Source: an uncultured Chitinophagales bacterium (lineage in GTDB: Bacteria; Bacteroidota; Bacteroidia; Chitinophagales; JAHDHT01). Taken from it: a stretch of 45,778 nucleotides of DNA. The stretch's first letter is position 1. Every line of letters starts with the position of its first letter. The stretch covers positions 1 through 45,778 of the forward strand of contig CALHDG010000100.1 of NCBI GenBank assembly GCA_938023075.1. The letters are read 5' to 3'. Positions 7,762 to 14,512 of the stretch are shown one piece after another. The notes under the pieces were generated by a model. The model worked only from the letters and a program-made list of their open reading frames with translations, did no database searches and had not been told where the DNA came from. The translations under genes and the position numbers were made by a program.

Positions 7762-7810
7762 AGAAAGCGATGGCATACTTCATTTGAATTAGCTCTTCTA
7801 CGGTGGTCAT
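7667..7810 (-). CDS. 47-aa ORF downstream of the toxin, function unknown
   Basis: ATG at 7808-7810 opens a 47-codon frame that begins MTTVEELIQMKYAIAFCHAE and ends in a TAG at 7667-7669. It starts 9 nt after the toxin stop on the same strand. The peptide looks helical and amphipathic. Most of it (from HAEK onward) lies in the inverted repeat, and the opposite copy at 8574-8670 encodes a similar HAEKxWNxM..LAQHL peptide on the other strand before it diverges. It may be a small third gene of the toxin-antitoxin unit or simply translated repeat sequence. I do not recognise a family. Confidence 0.35.
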   Translation of the reverse strand: MTTVEELIQMKYAIAFCHAEKLWNAMERLAQHLPVLKTDVKRLFANR

Positions 7811-7819
7811 TTTAAATAT

Positions 7820-8125
7820 TTACAAAAAATTGGGTTGTTGTTGTCTATTGTCTTTTACATAGTAAACGTAAACTGTTTTCGAATCTTCATCTGTACTAAA
7901 ATAAACAGAGGTTAACTTGGCTACTAAGGCTCTTCTTACATTTCTTAACTGACTTACTGTTATAAAAGCACGCGGATTGGTGGCAATCAGTTGAATAATT
8001 TCATCAAATTGAACAACAAATTTTTGGGCATCTTTAAACGAAAAATTGGACTCAATATAATGTACAATATTTTCGAAGCCAAGCACTGCTTCATCTGAAA
8101 ATTCAACCTTGTAAGTATTTTTCAT
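7820..8125 (-). CDS. RelE/ParE-family toxin
   Basis: The 101-aa protein has the layout of ParE/RelE toxins: an opening YKVEFSDEAVLGFENIVHYI strand-helix, a central helix ending near 'I-x-x-N-P-x-A-F', an 'R-x-x-V-x-K-L-T-S-V-Y-F' strand pair, and the closing 'V-Y-Y-V-K-D-N-R-Q-Q-Q-P' segment that resembles the usual D-N-R-Q-x-P end. RelE proteins cut mRNA in the ribosome, while ParE proteins poison DNA gyrase. Sequence alone does not decide, though the D-N-R-Q tail is more often seen in ParE. ATG 8123-8125 overlaps the antitoxin frame by 23 nt, as is usual for such pairs. Confidence 0.82.
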   Translation of the reverse strand: MKNTYKVEFSDEAVLGFENIVHYIESNFSFKDAQKFVVQFDEIIQLIATNPRAFITVSQLRNVRRALVAKLTSVYFSTDEDSKTVYVYYVKDNRQQQPNFL

Positions 8126-8333
8126 AAGGCTTCATCATTTGCTTATAAGCCGTGGTTTGTCCATTTTCAACCTGTTGTTTGCCTTTTTCAATTGATTGAA
8201 TATCTACCGCACTAAGTGGTACATCATTTTCGGTGTCGTTATTTTTTATGGATGTTAACTGTTGCAATAATGCGGCATCTTCTATCTTGCTAATCCATTT
8301 AATTAATCCTAATTTTTGCTCCGGAATACTCAT
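8103..8333 (-). CDS. Antitoxin partner of the RelE/ParE-family toxin
   Basis: The frame gives 76 aa from ATG 8331-8333; a TTG six codons upstream (8351) is possible but less likely. The protein is helical, with an N-terminal segment (SIPEQKLGLIKWISKIEDAAL) followed by an acidic linker and a C-terminal helix (SIEKGKQQVENGQTTAYKQM) of the kind that wraps a toxin. This resembles the 'addiction module' antitoxins that precede ParE-like toxins in Bacteroidetes. No DNA-binding domain is obvious. It lies upstream of and overlaps the toxin by 23 nt, so the two are translationally coupled. The assignment is mostly by context. Confidence 0.7.
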   Translation of the reverse strand: MSIPEQKLGLIKWISKIEDAALLQQLTSIKNNDTENDVPLSAVDIQSIEKGKQQVENGQTTAYKQMMKPYEKYLQG

Positions 8334-8404
8334 AACTAACCTTTGTTGCAATGTACAAAATTTATAAAAGAATTGCTTAAACCCACATACTTCTTGTTGA
8401 TTAA

Positions 8405-8570
8405 TTTTTCACAAATTATTATGCTGAGCAAGCTTTTCTGCAAGCTCAAAGCTTCTCTGAGTGACGAAAAATGAAGGTTTCATCGATAAACAGATTCTGA
8501 GTATTTCTTCCACTTCGTTGCAGATACTGAATCGTGTTCAGTACAGGTCTCAGAATGACCTATAATTATA
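8405..8570. repeat. Cluster of REP-like palindromic repeats
   Basis: Between the antitoxin and ligD there is no gene. Around 8418-8464 the sequence ATGCTGAGCAAGC pairs imperfectly with a following 'AGCTTCTCTGAGTGACGA' part. Around 8489-8561 'CAGATTCTGAG' and 'CTCAGAATGACC' flank another stem. Both share words with the inverted-repeat arm at 8574-8670, so the whole 8405-8670 stretch looks like several related dispersed palindromic units. Confidence 0.5.
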
Positions 8571-8573
8571 ACC

Positions 8574-8670
8574 GTCATGCTGAAAAGGCTTGGAATTTAA
8601 TGAAACAGCTTGCTCAGCATCTGTTTGTTTCGAAAACAGGTGCTTTAATAAGCTGTTCGTTAACCGATAG
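8574..8670. repeat. Right arm of the imperfect inverted repeat
   Basis: This 97-nt stretch is the inverted partner of 7667-7761, ending outward in TAACCGATAG. Together the arms enclose about 1 kb containing the toxin-antitoxin pair. No target-site duplication is visible at the outer ends. Confidence 0.7.
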
Positions 8671-8707
8671 AGTCAAAAGCTAAATTCGTCTTATATTGCA
8701 AGCGTTC

Positions 8708-11050
8708 ATGCCAAAAAAAGCAGTATATACCAACGTTGGAGACCGGAAGCTAAAGCTGACCAATTTAGAGAAGGTGTTGTATCCGCAAGCACACATTGTT
8801 AAAGCCGAATTAATTGAATATTATGCTAAAATTGCACCGACTATGTTGCCTTATGTTAGTGGTCGTCCATTATCGTTTGTGCGTTTTCCTGATGGGATTG
8901 ACCAACACCGCTTTTTTCAAAAAGACCGCCCCTCGTGGACACCGGAATGGATACAAAGCGTGCAGTTAAGTCAGGCAACAGATGAAAAAAATTACCTGAT
9001 TGCGGAAGAAAATGCCTCTTTAGTTTGGATGGCAAATATGGCTTGCCTTGAACTGCATTGTATGCAGGTAGACAAGTTCAATCTTCATAAACCGGATTAT
9101 TTTGTGTTTGATTTAGACCCACCCGAAGAAGCCGGTTTTGAATTGGTGAAAGACATTGCCCAACAACTGAAACCTTTTTTAGAATCTTACGGATATACGC
9201 CTTATTTAAAAACAAGTGGTGGAAAAGGTTTACATATTATATGCCCCATTCACGCAAAATGGACTATTGAAACAGTTGTAAATACGGCTAAGGCATTGGC
9301 AAAAGAATTTCAAAAGAAGAACAAAGCAACTACCACTTTACATATACAAAAAAATGCCCGAAAGGGCAGGTTGTTATTAGATATTTACCGCAATCATAAA
9401 GGGCAAACTACGGTGGCTGCTTATTCCACACGCGGAAAACCGAATGCGCCAGTTTCTATGCCGATTCATTGGAATTTTTTGGAAAAATTGGAAGCTTCTA
9501 ATCAATTTACTATTAGAAATACCTTTGCTTTTATTGACGAATATGGTTTACCTTGGAAAGATTGGAAAACCACCGCCGTTGATTTACATACCGAAAAAAT
9601 AGCTACTCCCCCACCCCATCAACCTTCAAAAAGCACAACGGATAATGATTTACTCAAAAGCTACGAAGCCAAAAGAGATTTTACCAAAACGCCCGAACCC
9701 AATTTAAAAGCCTCAAGCAATTCGAATACTGCCAACGATCAATTTGTGGTTCATTTACATGATGCCACCAATTTACATTTTGATTTACGCTTACAAGCAG
9801 ATGGCGTATTGTACAGTTGGGCAATTCCAAAGGGAATTCCTGCAAAAGTTGGGATAAAACGCTTGGCTATTCAAACTGAACCCCATCCTATACAATACTT
9901 AGACTTTGAAGGCATCATACCTAAAGAAGCATACGGCGGTGGCGAAATGTGGGTTTTTGCAAGAGGAAGCTATCTTACCAAAAATAAAAAAAATACCAAA
10001 TGGACATTTACGCTCAACAGTAAAAATTTATCTGGCGATTATACAATCTACCGTCTAAAAGAAGATCAATGGCTGTTAGAAAAAAAGTCTAGCTCGGCTA
10101 AACCCGCATTAACCGAAAAGCTGCCTGTACCCATGCTTGCCGAAAGCAGTAAAAAATTAAACCTCCAACCCAATTATGTCTATGAAATAAAATGGGACGG
10201 AATTCGCGTGCTGATTATTAAAGAAGCCGACACCATTAAAATAAAAAGTCGCAGTGGCAGAGACATTACCGTCCACTTTCCGGAAATAGTTAAAGACGCC
10301 GACCAACTAAAAACAGAATCGGGTATTTTTGATGGAGAGATTGTTTGTGTAGATGCCGAAGGAAAACCTGATTTTGCCAAAGTTATTTCCAGAATGCATT
10401 CGAGAGGAACGGATAATATTTTGAAGAAATCAAAATCGAACCCGGCTTATGCCTACTTGTTTGATTGCTTGCATTTTGGTGGCATCAATATTTGTAATGA
10501 ACCTTTATGGAAAAGAAAAGCATGGTTGAAAGCTGCATTAAAAAAAGGGAAGCATTATCGTTTTAGTGAAGCTATTGACGATGGACAAGAGCTATGGGAA
10601 GCTGCCAAAAAAATGGGTTTAGAAGGTATTATGCTTAAAAACAAAAACGCCCCTTACGAACCCGGTAAACGTTGCAGCCATTGGATAAAAATTAAATTTA
10701 GAAATACTCAAGACTATCATATTATTGGTTATACCGATGGTGAAGGCGACCGGATAAAACTGTTTGGAGCTTTGCATGTTGTTGAAATGGTTAACGACAA
10801 AATGATTTATAGAGGCAAAGTAGGCAGTGGTTTTAATCAAGAAAGTATGCAACATATTTTACTTTTACTTAAACAACAAGGAAAATCTAAAAAACCAATA
10901 AAAGATAAAATTGATGAGGAACGCAAAAGCCATTGGATAAACCCCGGCTTAGTTTGCGAAATTGAATATGCCAGTATGACAAAAAATGGCACCTTGCGCG
11001 AACCAGTTTTTTTAAGATTACGAGAAGACCTGTTTACTGAAAAATATTAA
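8708..11050 (+). CDS. ligD: Multifunctional ATP-dependent DNA ligase LigD (POL-PE-LIG)
   Basis: This 780-aa protein contains the three LigD modules in the order polymerase, phosphoesterase, ligase. The polymerase/primase module has the metal-binding FDLDP (D135, D137) and SGGKGLHI. The 3'-phosphoesterase module starts at about residue 345 with HLHDATNLHFDLRL and includes GGGEMW. The ligase module has the nucleotidyl lysine in KWDGIR (K495) and a later EGIMLKNK. LigD repairs double-strand breaks by non-homologous end joining with Ku. The order is the mycobacterial one rather than that of Pseudomonas. ATG 8708 is chosen over a TTG four codons upstream. No ku gene lies in the window. The gene stands alone and converges on rpsT. 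All catalytic motifs are intact. Confidence 0.97.
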   Translation: MPKKAVYTNVGDRKLKLTNLEKVLYPQAHIVKAELIEYYAKIAPTMLPYVSGRPLSFVRFPDGIDQHRFFQKDRPSWTPEWIQSVQLSQATDEKNYLIAEENASLVWMANMACLELHCMQVDKFNLHKPDYFVFDLDPPEEAGFELVKDIAQQLKPFLESYGYTPYLKTSGGKGLHIICPIHAKWTIETVVNTAKALAKEFQKKNKATTTLHIQKNARKGRLLLDIYRNHKGQTTVAAYSTRGKPNAPVSMPIHWNFLEKLEASNQFTIRNTFAFIDEYGLPWKDWKTTAVDLHTEKIATPPPHQPSKSTTDNDLLKSYEAKRDFTKTPEPNLKASSNSNTANDQFVVHLHDATNLHFDLRLQADGVLYSWAIPKGIPAKVGIKRLAIQTEPHPIQYLDFEGIIPKEAYGGGEMWVFARGSYLTKNKKNTKWTFTLNSKNLSGDYTIYRLKEDQWLLEKKSSSAKPALTEKLPVPMLAESSKKLNLQPNYVYEIKWDGIRVLIIKEADTIKIKSRSGRDITVHFPEIVKDADQLKTESGIFDGEIVCVDAEGKPDFAKVISRMHSRGTDNILKKSKSNPAYAYLFDCLHFGGINICNEPLWKRKAWLKAALKKGKHYRFSEAIDDGQELWEAAKKMGLEGIMLKNKNAPYEPGKRCSHWIKIKFRNTQDYHIIGYTDGEGDRIKLFGALHVVEMVNDKMIYRGKVGSGFNQESMQHILLLLKQQGKSKKPIKDKIDEERKSHWINPGLVCEIEYASMTKNGTLREPVFLRLREDLFTEKY

Positions 11051-11082
11051 TTGATTGATTGCCAATTATAAATGCTCGCCAA

Positions 11083-11113
11083 CAAAAAAAGCCCACCTTA
11101 TAAAAGGCAGGCT
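11083..11113 (-). terminator. Intrinsic terminator after rpsT
   Basis: Read on the minus strand, AGCCTGCCTTTTATAAGGTGGGCT folds as a 4+4-bp stem with a 2-nt internal mismatch and is followed directly by seven T residues. It is placed 27 nt after the rpsT stop and may also slow ligD transcripts from the other side. Confidence 0.75.
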
Positions 11114-11139
11114 ATATCTTAAAACTATAAACTATATTA

Positions 11140-11391
11140 TTATAAGCTGTTCACAAATCTCGCTAAGCTCGATTTTAAATTGGCAGCTTTATTTTTATGT
11201 ATTTGATTTCTTTTAGCCACTTTATCAATAAGGGCTATCGTTTTATGTAATTTTTCCTGAGCTTCTCCTTTACTACTCATCGCTCTCAAATCTCTTACCG
11301 CATTTCTCATCGTTTTCGCATATAATCTATTGCGGTCTCTCACAACGGCGGACTGTCTTATTCTTTTTTTACAAGATTTATGATGTGCCAT
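11140..11391 (-). CDS. rpsT: 30S ribosomal protein bS20
   Basis: The 83-aa protein begins MAHHKSCKKRIRQS and contains the basic helical hairpin of S20, including NRLYAKTMRNAVRDL and the HKNKAANLKSSL tail. S20 binds 16S rRNA early in 30S assembly. Length is normal for the family. It stands as a single gene with its own -7 box upstream and a terminator downstream, converging with ligD. The start is ATG. Confidence 0.98.
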   Translation of the reverse strand: MAHHKSCKKRIRQSAVVRDRNRLYAKTMRNAVRDLRAMSSKGEAQEKLHKTIALIDKVAKRNQIHKNKAANLKSSLARFVNSL

Positions 11392-11419
11392 AAATAACTT
11401 ATTCTACTTTTTTGATGCG

Positions 11420-11427
11420 CAAAGATA
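11420..11427 (-). promoter_or_regulatory. -7 box (TATCTTTG) for rpsT
   Basis: On the minus strand TATCTTTG matches TAnnTTTG exactly, 28 nt before the rpsT ATG. The upstream region is A/T-rich with no perfect TTG at -33. Transcription would begin near 11413. Confidence 0.6.
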
Positions 11428-11543
11428 AAGTTTTTTTTCAAAAAAAGTAAGTATTGATGATTTATATGGGAAGTTTGCAACGCTTTAAATAGAATTAGCA
11501 GTTTACTCTATATAAAGTATTAGTAAGTTACCTGAATTATCCT

Positions 11544-11551
11544 TACTTTTG
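11544..11551 (+). promoter_or_regulatory. -7 box (TACTTTTG) for prs-rplY
   Basis: TACTTTTG fits TAnnTTTG exactly and would start transcription near 11558. That excludes a TTG start at 11549 and supports ATG 11588 for prs. It lies about 115 nt from the oppositely directed rpsT -7 box. Confidence 0.6.
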
Positions 11552-11587
11552 CAGGCTGAAAACGGTTGGTTAAGTTCGCCGCTCATC

Positions 11588-12526
11588 ATGCAAAATGAAA
11601 TAAAAATATTTTCTGGCACAGCTTCTCAATATTTATCAGAAGAAATTGCTCAAGCTTATGGTAAACCCTTAGGTGAAATTGTGTTACAACGCTTCACGGA
11701 CGGAGAGTTCCAACCCAATATTTTAGAATCTGTTCGCGGTTGTTTTGTCTTTTTCATTCAGAGCACATTTGCACCTATGGAAAATTTGGTAGAGTTGATG
11801 TTAATGATCGACGCAGCCAAAAGAGCTTCTTCAGATTATATTACGGCAGTCATTCCCTATTTTGGCTTTGCCCGGCAAGATAGAAAAGACAAACCCAGAG
11901 TGTCTATCGGCTCTAAAATGGTCGCTAATATTTTGGCAGCAAGTGGTGCCAACCGGGTAATGACGATGGATTTGCATGCCGCTCAAATACAAGGCTTTTT
12001 CGACATTCCGGTAGATCATTTAGATAGTTCGCCCATCTTTTTACCTTATTTAAAAAGTCTTGATTTAGAAAACGTAGTATTTGCCGCGCCCGATGTGGGG
12101 AGTACCAACCGGGCAAGAACATATGCTATTCATTTTCATACAGAAATGGTTATTTGCGATAAACATCGTAAACGTGCCAACGAAATTGCCTCTATGCAAG
12201 TTATTGGTGAAGTAAACGGTAAAGACGTGATAATAATAGACGACATAATTGATACCGCCGGTACCTTAACTAATGCCGCTAAAATTTTAAAAGAAAAAGG
12301 GGCAAAATCGGTAAGAGCGGTATGTACACATCCGGTACTTTCTGGTGGTGCTTATGAACGAATCAATCAATCCGCATTAGAAGAGTTGGTAGTTTGTAAC
12401 ACCATTCCGCTTAAAGAAAAATCAGATAAAATAAAGGTATTATCGGTTGCAAAGCTATTTGCCGATGCCATTGATGCCATTGTTGAACATAAATCAATTA
12501 GTAAATTATTTATACCCAAAAATTAA
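11588..12526 (+). CDS. prs: Ribose-phosphate pyrophosphokinase (PRPP synthase)
   Basis: The 312-aa enzyme transfers pyrophosphate from ATP to ribose 5-phosphate, giving PRPP for nucleotide, His and Trp synthesis. Visible motifs are the N-terminal FSGTASQYL, the flexible loop ARQDRKDKPR (about 95-104), MDLHAAQIQGFF with the conserved histidine near residue 130, and the PRPP-binding loop DDIIDTAGT at 218-226. Length matches class I enzymes. A frame extension to TTG 11549 would lie upstream of the likely transcription start, so ATG 11588 is used. rplY follows after 27 nt, a common Bacteroidetes arrangement. Confidence 0.97.
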   Translation: MQNEIKIFSGTASQYLSEEIAQAYGKPLGEIVLQRFTDGEFQPNILESVRGCFVFFIQSTFAPMENLVELMLMIDAAKRASSDYITAVIPYFGFARQDRKDKPRVSIGSKMVANILAASGANRVMTMDLHAAQIQGFFDIPVDHLDSSPIFLPYLKSLDLENVVFAAPDVGSTNRARTYAIHFHTEMVICDKHRKRANEIASMQVIGEVNGKDVIIIDDIIDTAGTLTNAAKILKEKGAKSVRAVCTHPVLSGGAYERINQSALEELVVCNTIPLKEKSDKIKVLSVAKLFADAIDAIVEHKSISKLFIPKN

Positions 12527-12553
12527 AATAGACAATACAAATATTTTTAAATA

Positions 12554-13198
12554 ATGAATACTTTCACATTAGAAGGAGACAGACGAGACACTACCGGAGG
12601 CAAAGCCAGCAGAGCTTTGCGCAGAGAAGGTAGAGTACCTTGTGTGTTGTACGGAGGAGATGAAAACATACATTTTCATGTAAGCCAAATGCAAGTACGC
12701 GATTTGGTATACTCTCCCAATTTTTACAAAGTAAACCTATCGGTTGATGGTGTAAGCAAAGAGGTAATTTTGAAAGATCTTCAGTTTAATCCGGTTAGTG
12801 ACCGGTTAGAACATTTAGATTTTTTAGAACTCAGCGAAAACCGTCCTGTAGTAGTGGAAATACCAATAGAGTTTACCGGACAGGCTGCCGGCGTTAAAGA
12901 GGGGGGTAAATTGATCCCTAAATTACGCCGGTTAAAAGTAAAAGCATTACCCGCCAACTTAATTGATAAAGTAGAGGTGGATGTTACCGATTTGGTTTTA
13001 GGTAAATCAATTAAAGTAAACGTTATTGAGTTAGAGGACATTGAAATTATGACCTCGCTTAACATACCCATTGCTTCAGTAGAAATACCAAGAGCCTTAC
13101 GAAGCGAACAATCAGCAGAAGAGGAAGCCGCAGAAGCAGAAGCTGCAGCAGCAGAAGGCGAAGGAGGAGATGCTCCAGCCGAAGGTGCCGAAGGTTAG
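12554..13198 (+). CDS. rplY: 50S ribosomal protein bL25, CTC (general stress) form
   Basis: The 214-aa protein has an N-terminal 5S rRNA-binding L25 domain (TGGKASRALRREGRVPCVLY, then HLDFLEL) and the longer C-terminal TL5/CTC beta domain (about 95-185). The last 30 or so residues are almost only Glu, Ala and Gly, a common acidic tail in this family. It binds 5S rRNA in the large subunit. The start is ATG. It shares the prs promoter and ends before a long palindromic element and a terminator. Confidence 0.97.
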   Translation: MNTFTLEGDRRDTTGGKASRALRREGRVPCVLYGGDENIHFHVSQMQVRDLVYSPNFYKVNLSVDGVSKEVILKDLQFNPVSDRLEHLDFLELSENRPVVVEIPIEFTGQAAGVKEGGKLIPKLRRLKVKALPANLIDKVEVDVTDLVLGKSIKVNVIELEDIEIMTSLNIPIASVEIPRALRSEQSAEEEAAEAEAAAAEGEGGDAPAEGAEG

Positions 13199-13213
13199 CA
13201 TCTATAAATTTAT

Positions 13214-13374
13214 TATACTTGTTTAGGTTGAGTTTTGGGCTTTTTTACTTCTGTATTTTGTGCTTAGACGATTCAAAAAATCGTTTCATAGTGGTGCTAT
13301 GGAGCTATTTTTTGAAGAAGTATAAGTGCAAAAGCCTTAGTCAAAAAGTTTAAAATTCAGCCTAATCAAGTATA
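13214..13374. repeat. 161-bp near-palindromic element
   Basis: Two 78-nt arms (13214-13291 and 13297-13374) are imperfect reverse complements, roughly 70-75% by eye, around the 5-nt centre TGGTG. The outermost 8 bp (TATACTTG/CAAGTATA) and innermost CATAG/CTATG match perfectly, and a central TTCAAAAAAT block is shared. It has no coding content. It could be a miniature inverted-repeat element or a long RNA hairpin in the 3' region of the prs-rplY transcript. Confidence 0.75.
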
Positions 13375-13377
13375 TAC

Positions 13378-13416
13378 AAAAGCGGTTGATCTTTGGTTCG
13401 CCGCTTTTTTTATTTT
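13378..13416 (+). terminator. Intrinsic terminator after rplY
   Basis: AAAAGCGG and CCGCTTTT form a perfect 8-bp stem around a 15-nt loop, and the right arm runs into TTTTTTTATTTT. It directly follows the palindromic element. The rest of the gap to the next gene (13417-13600) shows nothing that I recognise. Confidence 0.75.
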
Positions 13417-13608
13417 GAAACGAAAAAGATAGAGTATTTAAAAACGCGCAGCCTGCTATCCACTCAAATGCTATTGCTATGCTTCAAAGCCAACCCTGCA
13501 AAATAGCATAACCGCTCCTATCAGGGTTATATTGCTTACTTCGCCCGGCTTCAATAACATTTTCATCATACAAAAATTAGCATACGCCAATCTAACAAAA
13601 AATTTTAC

Positions 13609-13616
13609 TACTTTTG
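13609..13616 (+). promoter_or_regulatory. -7 box (TACTTTTG) for the 290-aa secreted protein
   Basis: TACTTTTG fits TAnnTTTG exactly and lies 22 nt before the ATG at 13639. No clear TTG is seen at -33. Confidence 0.55.
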
Positions 13617-13638
13617 ATAGGTATAAAAGCAAAAAGAC

Positions 13639-14511
13639 ATGAAGAATATATTATCTCTACTAAGTTTAATAGTTATTACTGTACTCACCTCTACTCAATT
13701 GATGGCACAATGTGAAGCAGAATCAGGATTACCCATAGCACCAGCAACTGTATTTAGTCAATGCGATGACGACATTTCCGTGCTAACCATTCAAGAATGG
13801 GAAGTTGAGCCAAGTGGAACAACCCATAATACCATTGTGGTTACCCATGCCTCCTTCAACGATACCCTTACGGTTTGGGATTCGCCCATAGTTGGGGTAA
13901 CAGAAGATGGCATATTCGACTTTACCGATATGGAGCCAGGGACTTACTGTTTTCATGCTTTTAGTTACAATCAGGCAGAATTAGATTCCATCACTAACTT
14001 CCCAACCATACAAGCATTAGCACCTTGCTTAAGCGGCGGTGAAGATTTGGGAACTATTTTAGCATGTATCGGCAGCTTAGGTATTTTTCCTTTTGCCTCT
14101 ATTAATGGTGCTATTGGCAATGTTTTAGGCGTAATTGTACCAACACAAATACCTGCATTTTCCGATGAACCGCCTTGTTATGATCCCTTGCCAGAAGGTA
14201 TGGAATACTGCATTGAGGTAACTTGTACCATTACGGATATCGATACACAGGTTTTATCTGCGATTGATTTGAAAAATCATCCAAATCCTTTTAGACACGA
14301 AACCCTCATTCAATTCAACTCCTCATTTTATCAAAACTTCAATTTTAAGGTTTATAATGCTTTAGGCTCAATAGTTTATAAACGCCATATCGAAGCTAAT
14401 AGTGGTTTGAATACTATACCATTTAACGCCTCAAATTTTAATTCTGGTGTTTATATGTATGAACTGTCTAATGCCAATAGTATTACTATTCAAAAAATGA
14501 TGGTTCAATAG
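13639..14511 (+). CDS. Secreted protein with T9SS type-A sorting domain
   Basis: The 290-aa protein has a Sec signal peptide (hydrophobic core at about 6-19, cleavage near LMAQ at 21-24) and a C-terminal T9SS sorting domain of about 80 residues. That domain starts with HPNPF, continues through FKVYNALGSIVYK and NSGVYMYEL, and ends in IQKMMVQ. The middle has several cysteines (CEAES, CDDD, YCFHAF, PCLSGG, ACIGS) that probably form disulphides; its function is not recognisable. The protein would cross the inner membrane by Sec and the outer membrane by the type IX system and be attached to the surface or released. It is monocistronic and converges with the next gene with one base between stops. 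Confidence 0.85.
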   Translation: MKNILSLLSLIVITVLTSTQLMAQCEAESGLPIAPATVFSQCDDDISVLTIQEWEVEPSGTTHNTIVVTHASFNDTLTVWDSPIVGVTEDGIFDFTDMEPGTYCFHAFSYNQAELDSITNFPTIQALAPCLSGGEDLGTILACIGSLGIFPFASINGAIGNVLGVIVPTQIPAFSDEPPCYDPLPEGMEYCIEVTCTITDIDTQVLSAIDLKNHPNPFRHETLIQFNSSFYQNFNFKVYNALGSIVYKRHIEANSGLNTIPFNASNFNSGVYMYELSNANSITIQKMMVQ

Positions 14512-14512
14512 A

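Noticed and set aside
7667-8670. Reading the inverted-repeat-bounded toxin-antitoxin unit as a proven transposon
   Set aside because: There is no target-site duplication at the outer ends and no transposase; the repeats may be dispersed palindromic elements.
12781-13071. Minus-strand ORF of 96 codons inside rplY
   Set aside because: It lies antisense to a well-recognised ribosomal protein gene and has low-complexity Ser/Thr content.
13417-13600. Searched for a small RNA or riboswitch in the gap before the 290-aa secreted protein
   Set aside because: No conserved riboswitch core, stem with T-run or ORF could be identified; only the -7 box at 13609-13616 is supportable.
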